The notes under the pieces are model-generated. The model was given only the letters and a program-made list of their open reading frames with translations, did no database searches and was not told the DNA's origin. A stretch of 64,000 bases of DNA from Megalonaias nervosa (lineage: Eukaryota > Mollusca > Bivalvia > Unionida > Unionidae). Shown here piece by piece: positions 59,762 through 64,000 of the stretch. Position 1 is the first letter of the stretch. Each line of letters starts with the position of its first letter. The stretch lies in the NCBI GenBank assembly GCA_016617855.1, contig JAECUM010093736.1, positions 21,063 to 85,062 of the forward strand, read 5' to 3'. Made by a program: the position numbers and the translations under genes.

Positions 59762-60244
59762 TCACCATATTTTATGATAATTTTTTTCGTACCTGCTGAC
59801 TCTCATTGGCAGAATATCTGTTAACATACTGTCAATAATACGAAACTCACGTATTAAATCGTCTGTATCATATTTTATGCCTCGCAAATAAGATCGTATC
59901 TGATCAAGTAATTTTTTATAAGTGATACTTGCTGTTTTACAAGCATTTTTTTTTTGTCTCAGGTCAAGGCTTAATTTTTTTACACACTGTTGAAAGAGAA
60001 ACACCAACACCAGATGTTATTAATAAAACGGGTTTAATGATGCTCCACTTAAGATTATACCAGAGCTTGTCATGAGCAGTGGTAAATATAATATTACTCG
60101 AAGTATTCTACTGTAATACTTATAACATTGTTTTACACACCAGAGGTTTTTATGATAAAATTTGTAATATTGCATTAGTGCATCAACATCCTGTTTGGGA
60201 ATTTCATCTGAAATATGATTGAAGTCGACGATCTGTTTTTTCAT
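59762..60244 (-). pseudogene. small membrane protein gene of the viral element, frameshifted
   Basis: Two - strand ORFs in different frames (60244-60020 and 60010-59762) appear to be the halves of one gene. The first is basic and Tyr-rich (YHKNLWCVKQCYKYYS), then hydrophobic (VILYLPLLMTSSGIILSGAS). The second starts with a short hydrophobic stretch (MLVFLFQQC), then is helical and charged. One or two membrane segments are likely. No family was recognised with confidence. The frame change lies near 60010-60025 next to an A/T-rich run. It follows the unidentified gene on the same strand. Confidence 0.55.
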
Positions 60245-60356
60245 TATACAATATGTTTACAATTTTTACATGATAGTGAAAGTTCTAGTACCAACAATCA
60301 AATCAAGAAAATCATGAAACTTATTATTGTTAGACTCATCTATAAAATCTCTGTAC

Positions 60357-61581
60357 TTGTCATAAACGTTCAGATGAAGTATCCTTATATTGTTCATCTG
60401 TTAGTACCTCATTTTTCTTTAACCAACTGTAGGAATCAAACGTGTTTTCTACTTCACGTTCATACAAATCATTTTTATTTACCAAATTTCCATATTCTCT
60501 TTCTGTTTCATCAATAAATCTAAGTACCAAACTTATTTGTTCCAACGTAAATATTTTGAGGACAAGATACTGTCTGATAATTGCGTATGCGACTACAAAA
60601 TTTATTAGCATTACTTTTCGGAGTTTGTCTTCGTCAATTGTGAGATGACCAATAACAGAAGCTGCTTTTAACATTAATTTTTCATACGGTTTTGTGAGTA
60701 TTTTCTCAATTTCATTGTAATAATTTCGCAATGATAATTGTCTAGAGCATTGGAGCGATGGAAGTGGAACATTACTTTCTCCACTGATATCGTAATAAAA
60801 ATCAATTTTTTCTTCCAACTTTATTTGTTTGACTTCTTCAAGAAAAAATCTCACCAAGAATCAATTAAATAATTAATTTCCTTGTGTAAATCTTTGATTA
60901 TCTCTAGAGATCTATTAACAATAATCGGATCGAATTCTGGTTTTTTACGTATCATTGGTAAAACTGTGTTCGAGTACACTTTAATAATTAACTCCCTATC
61001 TGCCGTCATGCTAACGACTTTAACTAGGGTTTCTTTGTCGTGGTAGTACATACCAAGATGATTAAAATTTTTTCTTTTTTCAAAGCTATCAATTAACTTG
61101 TTTCTTCTTATTCCTAGTGACCTAGAATTACCTAGTACCTCAAGACGACTGTAAATTTCGTTTATTCATTTTTCTTCCTGCGCTATTCCACCATGAGCTC
61201 ATGCTTGTAACAGGCCTGTTCCAATTGTCAACTCAGCATTATTCGAATTAAACTCAAGCAATATTTTTTTAACCAGGGTTTCAACTTGTTTTTGCTCTTC
61301 TGGACAATCATCAGGGTGACAGTATTTGCTTATAGCATCAAAGTTTCTTATTGCTTTTATTAGTTGTGGTCCTCGCAGATGCATAACGTGAAGAAAATTA
61401 CTATAATTATCTCCAGAATCTGGATTGTTTGATGATTCAATGCTAACTTTTTTTTTATATTTTGGATCATTTCTCTGTATCATTTATCAAATTCAACACT
61501 TGCTCCAATAATATCTTTGTCTGGGTTAAAAATATTATCATAAAATTCTCTCGCAATGGTTATAATTAGTGGTTCTGGCAT
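60357..61581 (-). pseudogene. unidentified helical protein gene of the viral element, in fragments
   Basis: Four consecutive - strand open fragments cover this stretch: 61581-61480 (starts MPEPLIITIAREFYDNI), 61483-61199, 61051-60851 (with open sequence upstream to about 61150) and 60857-60360. They abut or overlap by a few bases in shifted frames, twice with an ATGA arrangement. The composition is continuous (charged, Ile/Leu/Lys-rich, predicted helical). This looks like one gene of about 400 codons with several frameshifts/stops rather than four small genes, but overlapping small genes cannot be excluded. No recognisable motif or family. Confidence 0.55.
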
Positions 61582-61598
61582 TATTTTATAGCATTAGA

Positions 61599-63827
61599 TT
61601 AAATTTGATCATCGAGTGTATATATTTGAAATGCTGTCAATCCTGGAAATGGATTTTCAGCAGCGACAACATAAACTCGAAAATACAAGTACTTGCTAAC
61701 GGTATTTGCAGCAGGAATTGTAAAGTATTGTGTTGTTGAGATATACGTGTTTGTTGCATCATACAATGCTGTCCAGTTGATATCATCGTTTGATCCTTCC
61801 AATTGCCAATTATAAATTCGACCAACACTAGAGTTTAATCGACCGTGCAAATGAAATTGCCAAATAGCGACTGTAACGGGACATTTGATTTTGATCCAAA
61901 AGTCTTTGTTTTCTTCGTTAGTCATCCATTCTTGTCTATCAGAGAAAGCGTAATGAGGATAATTTTCTGGATAATGTGCCAATGCACTTACCTCAAACCC
62001 AACTCTTTTGTCAGTTGCCTTAAAAAGTGTTGGAATATATCCAACATTGTTTTTAGTTCGTTTTATACCTCTACTAATTATACTGTCAACGTACGCTTTA
62101 TTTGTCAGATCATTAGGGTTAACTGGAACATGTCGTCGTTATTTTGTTATTTCTCATATTTATGTTACCCGACATTGGTCCACCGGATTGTTTAAAACAT
62201 GGGGTGAGTTCATCTTTTAACTGAGCATAACTAATAACATCAATATCATCAGCTGGTGGTGAGGTTATTGGTAATCCAGTTATTTTTGAGTTATTGCTCA
62301 TTACAAGGTTACCTGTCATTGTATTGCCAGCTTTTTAAGCTTATTATCGTCAACGGATTTTAGTTGCGCATAACTTACAGCTTGTGCACTATCAACATTT
62401 GCTGGTGGATATGCAGTTTCCAACCCAATGATTTTTTTACTCGACATATTCATATTACCTGTAACCGTTCCACCAGTTTTGTCAAGCTCGTTATTATCCA
62501 TGTATTTCAACTATAAATAACTTACCACTTGGGTTTGATTTAAGTTTGCTGGCAGATACACGGTTTCCAAATTTATTATTTTTTTCCTGACATGTCCAAG
62601 TTACCGCTTAAAATTCGTCCTGTCAGTGATAGTTTGTTATTATCGATCATTTTCAGTTGTGAGTAACTTACCACTTGAGTAAGATCGACCTTTGGTGGCG
62701 GATAATCTACTTCTAATGTTACAACCATGTAGTTTAATTACTTGTGTGTTAAAATTTGAATTCTTTTTATTTCATTTTTGTATCATTATATTTTATTATG
62801 ATGATGATTATGTTCACGGGATCTGATATTTTTGAAAGAAACATCGTGTTTATTTAGAACGTAAATATGACTCTCGGCTTTCGTAAGTTTATTTTTTAGA
62901 TTGCCAGGTGGATAAACAACCGGTGTAAACGATTGGTTGTGGCCAAGGTCATTTTCTAAGCATATGTGATTACATCGTGTACTGTGATTGTTAGATGATG
63001 AAATAACCACGCGTTCTTCGTGCGTGTGCATGAAATGACGTCATAGTTCGGTTTAAAAACACTTAGGTCCCTGTGAAATAGTCAGATTCGTTCTTATACC
63101 TTGAGAAGAAGGTACTATTTTCCTTGTGCTGGAAAGAGTTTATTTTTCTTTACATCTGTAGAGCTCGAGATGTGTCTTGTTATAGATGACAGCTATAGGA
63201 GTTCATCTACTTTTTAAATAATAATTTATTTTTCCCTGGAGAACTACACAAGTGGTTTAGGACAAAGACATTCAGTGAAATTCATTCTAAATTGGAATAG
63301 TACAGTACAAATTGTTGTTCAACGTGAAATTCTGGACATTTGTGTAAAGACTTCATCTGACGTCATCGTCCTTCATCTTGGAACGTCATCAAGATTCGAA
63401 CCTGGATTCAGTTAAAATTATTTATTGATAGGACTTATATCTTTTCACAATTCTAGGATAAATGTTTGGATTTTCTTCACAAACCGTAAGTCCTATTTCA
63501 TATTTTCACCATTTCACCGTGTTTTCTAGGGAAATAAATTATTTTTGTTAAAACTTACAAAGTTTGTTGTCTTCACTCTTTTCTTTTGTTACTTTTGAAC
63601 GAGCCGATACGTAACACTAAACCAAGCACTCGCTGATTTGACATCATCAAATTACCTGTCATTATGTCGCCGTTTTGGGGGGTTTTTTTTACTAATGATG
63701 ACGTATCTGTTATTATTGGTTCGTCGGCGGAAACAGATCCTGTAAGTGCTGTTCCAAACTTTGTGTAATAGGTTATATTATGTAAACTATATAACATAAA
63801 ATTATATAACAATAATGGCGATGTCAA
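61599..63827 (-). pseudogene. fibre-like protein: tail-fibre-type modules plus discoidin-like C-terminus, broken by a solo LTR
   Basis: The - strand carries five copies of a module with a G-N-L/I/M-x-M core (near 63645, 62595, 62455, 62305 and 62160), each followed by an I-x-G-L motif. Most are also followed by a Pro-Pro-x and an S-Y-x-Q-L-K segment, then one N-K-A-Y-V-D-S motif (near 62090). Such modules are characteristic of phage tail-fibre/needle-type proteins. The last about 120 codons (61982-61599) resemble a F5/8-type (discoidin) carbohydrate-binding domain: WIKIKCPVTVAIWQFHLHG, WQLEGSNDDINW, a YFRVYV strand. A solo LTR (62717-63616) splits the gene between the first and second modules. 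Further frame changes occur near 62580, 62330 and 62130, mostly at A/T runs. The start is uncertain (ATG 63827 would overlap the ATPase; a later ATG is also possible). Confidence 0.7.
62717..63616 (+). mobile_element. solo LTR, 900 bp, with CTAA target duplication, inside the fibre-like gene
   Basis: It starts TGTTAC (62717) and ends ATACGTAACA (63616), flanked by CTAA on both sides (62713-62716 and 63617-63620). It aligns along its whole length with 37205-38123, sharing TTCGAACCTGGATTCAGTTA, CCTATTTCATATTTT and GGGAAATAAATTATTTTTGT. AATAAA near 63533. No internal genes. Confidence 0.93.
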
Positions 63828-64000
63828 CGATATTAAATCTTGACACCGAACGATTAATCAAACATAAACATAATAACGAACTTCCAGATTGTCATTATCT
63901 TATTGTTGGTCGTACAGGCTGTGGTAAAACAAATTTATTATTAAATCTCTTACTCAACAATAACTTTAATTACGATAAGGTATATATATATATATATATA
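63815..64000 (+). CDS. packaging-type ATPase (A32/FtsK-HerA-like), N-terminal part, runs off the window
   Basis: The ORF opens at ATG 63815 (a second ATG at 63821) and is open to the window end. After about 25 polar residues it has a strong Walker A loop, VGRTGCGKTNLLLNLL (roughly residues 30-45), preceded by a hydrophobic strand (HYLIV). The position of the P-loop near the N-terminus and the following NLLLN stretch are as in Polinton/adintovirus and other A32-like genome-packaging ATPases. Walker B lies beyond the window. The gene is divergent from the fibre-like gene, so a promoter may be shared in the short AT-rich gap. The last bases are a TA microsatellite, which may be a true repeat or an assembly edge. 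Confidence 0.7.
   Translation, partial: MAMSTILNLDTERLIKHKHNNELPDCHYLIVGRTGCGKTNLLLNLLLNNNFNYDKVYIYIYI
63978..64000. repeat. (TA)n run at the window end
   Basis: TATATATA run in the coding frame of the ATPase-like ORF. If the run is not in the original gene it marks decay. Confidence 0.9.

Larger units (their letters stand above)
59700..64000. mobile_element. Polinton/adintovirus-like integrated element (edge, decayed)
   Basis: The region has closely packed, intron-less ORFs and strong A/T bias, unlike the surrounding genes. It holds a packaging-type ATPase N-terminus on +, and fibre-like, unidentified helical and membrane protein genes on -. The ATPase next to structural/fibre-like genes suggests a Polinton/Maverick or adintovirus-type element; other large DNA viruses are not excluded. 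No polymerase, integrase or capsid gene is within the window. Left edge near 59700-59760; the right side runs off the window. Confidence 0.65.

Noticed and set aside
62786..63031. - strand ORF within the LTR
   Set aside because: It lies wholly in the solo LTR on the non-coding strand and is not shared as an open frame by the copy at 37205-38123.

Overview
The window looks like nuclear DNA of a bivalve (or closely related) mollusc. It is AT-rich, its genes have short exons with GT-AG introns, it has no bacterial-style coding density, and it is full of minisatellites with 23-57 bp units. It also carries tRNA-derived SINEs with mollusc-style 3' bodies, a CR1/L2-type LINE, a Penelope-like element, a pogo/Tigger element, several solo LTRs and a virus-like integrated element. 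Assignment to molluscs is inference from this repertoire.

Layout: (1) 0-16 kb holds the 3' part of a C2H2 zinc-finger gene on the + strand (candidate exon near 256-316, zinc-finger exon 3971-4471, acidic terminal exon 14159-14646). Its introns carry minisatellite arrays, a LINE inserted inside one array, and a pogo/Tigger element with intact ends. The terminal exon and its 3' flank are tandemly duplicated. (2) 16-24 kb is gene-free and dominated by a dispersed repeat family present in both orientations. (3) 24.7-31.8 kb holds RPL37A (eL43) on the - strand: four exons, a 92-codon product, all phases agreeing. (4) 34.4-54.9 kb holds ZNF622 (REI1-like) on the + strand: seven coding exons, 411 codons, all phases agreeing. 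RPL37A and ZNF622 are divergent. One encodes a 60S ribosomal protein and the other the animal counterpart of a cytoplasmic 60S maturation factor. Almost every ZNF622 intron contains minisatellites, and repeats end just upstream of several of its exons. (5) 57.1-58.9 kb is a 5'-truncated Penelope-like element. (6) 59.7-64.0 kb is the edge of an integrated Polinton/adintovirus-like element: a packaging-type ATPase starts on the + strand and runs off the window, and on the - strand there is a decayed fibre-like gene, an unidentified helical protein gene and a small membrane protein gene.

The most notable observations are: a solo LTR (with 4-bp target duplication) sitting inside the fibre-like gene of the viral element; the fibre-like gene's architecture, with phage-tail-fibre-like modules and a discoidin-like C-terminus; a minisatellite that carries the end of ZNF622 exon 3 together with its splice donor; duplication of the acidic terminal exon of the zinc-finger gene; and a family of related solo LTRs, three of which have clear 4-bp target duplications. 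All coordinates of repeats are approximate to within one repeat unit.
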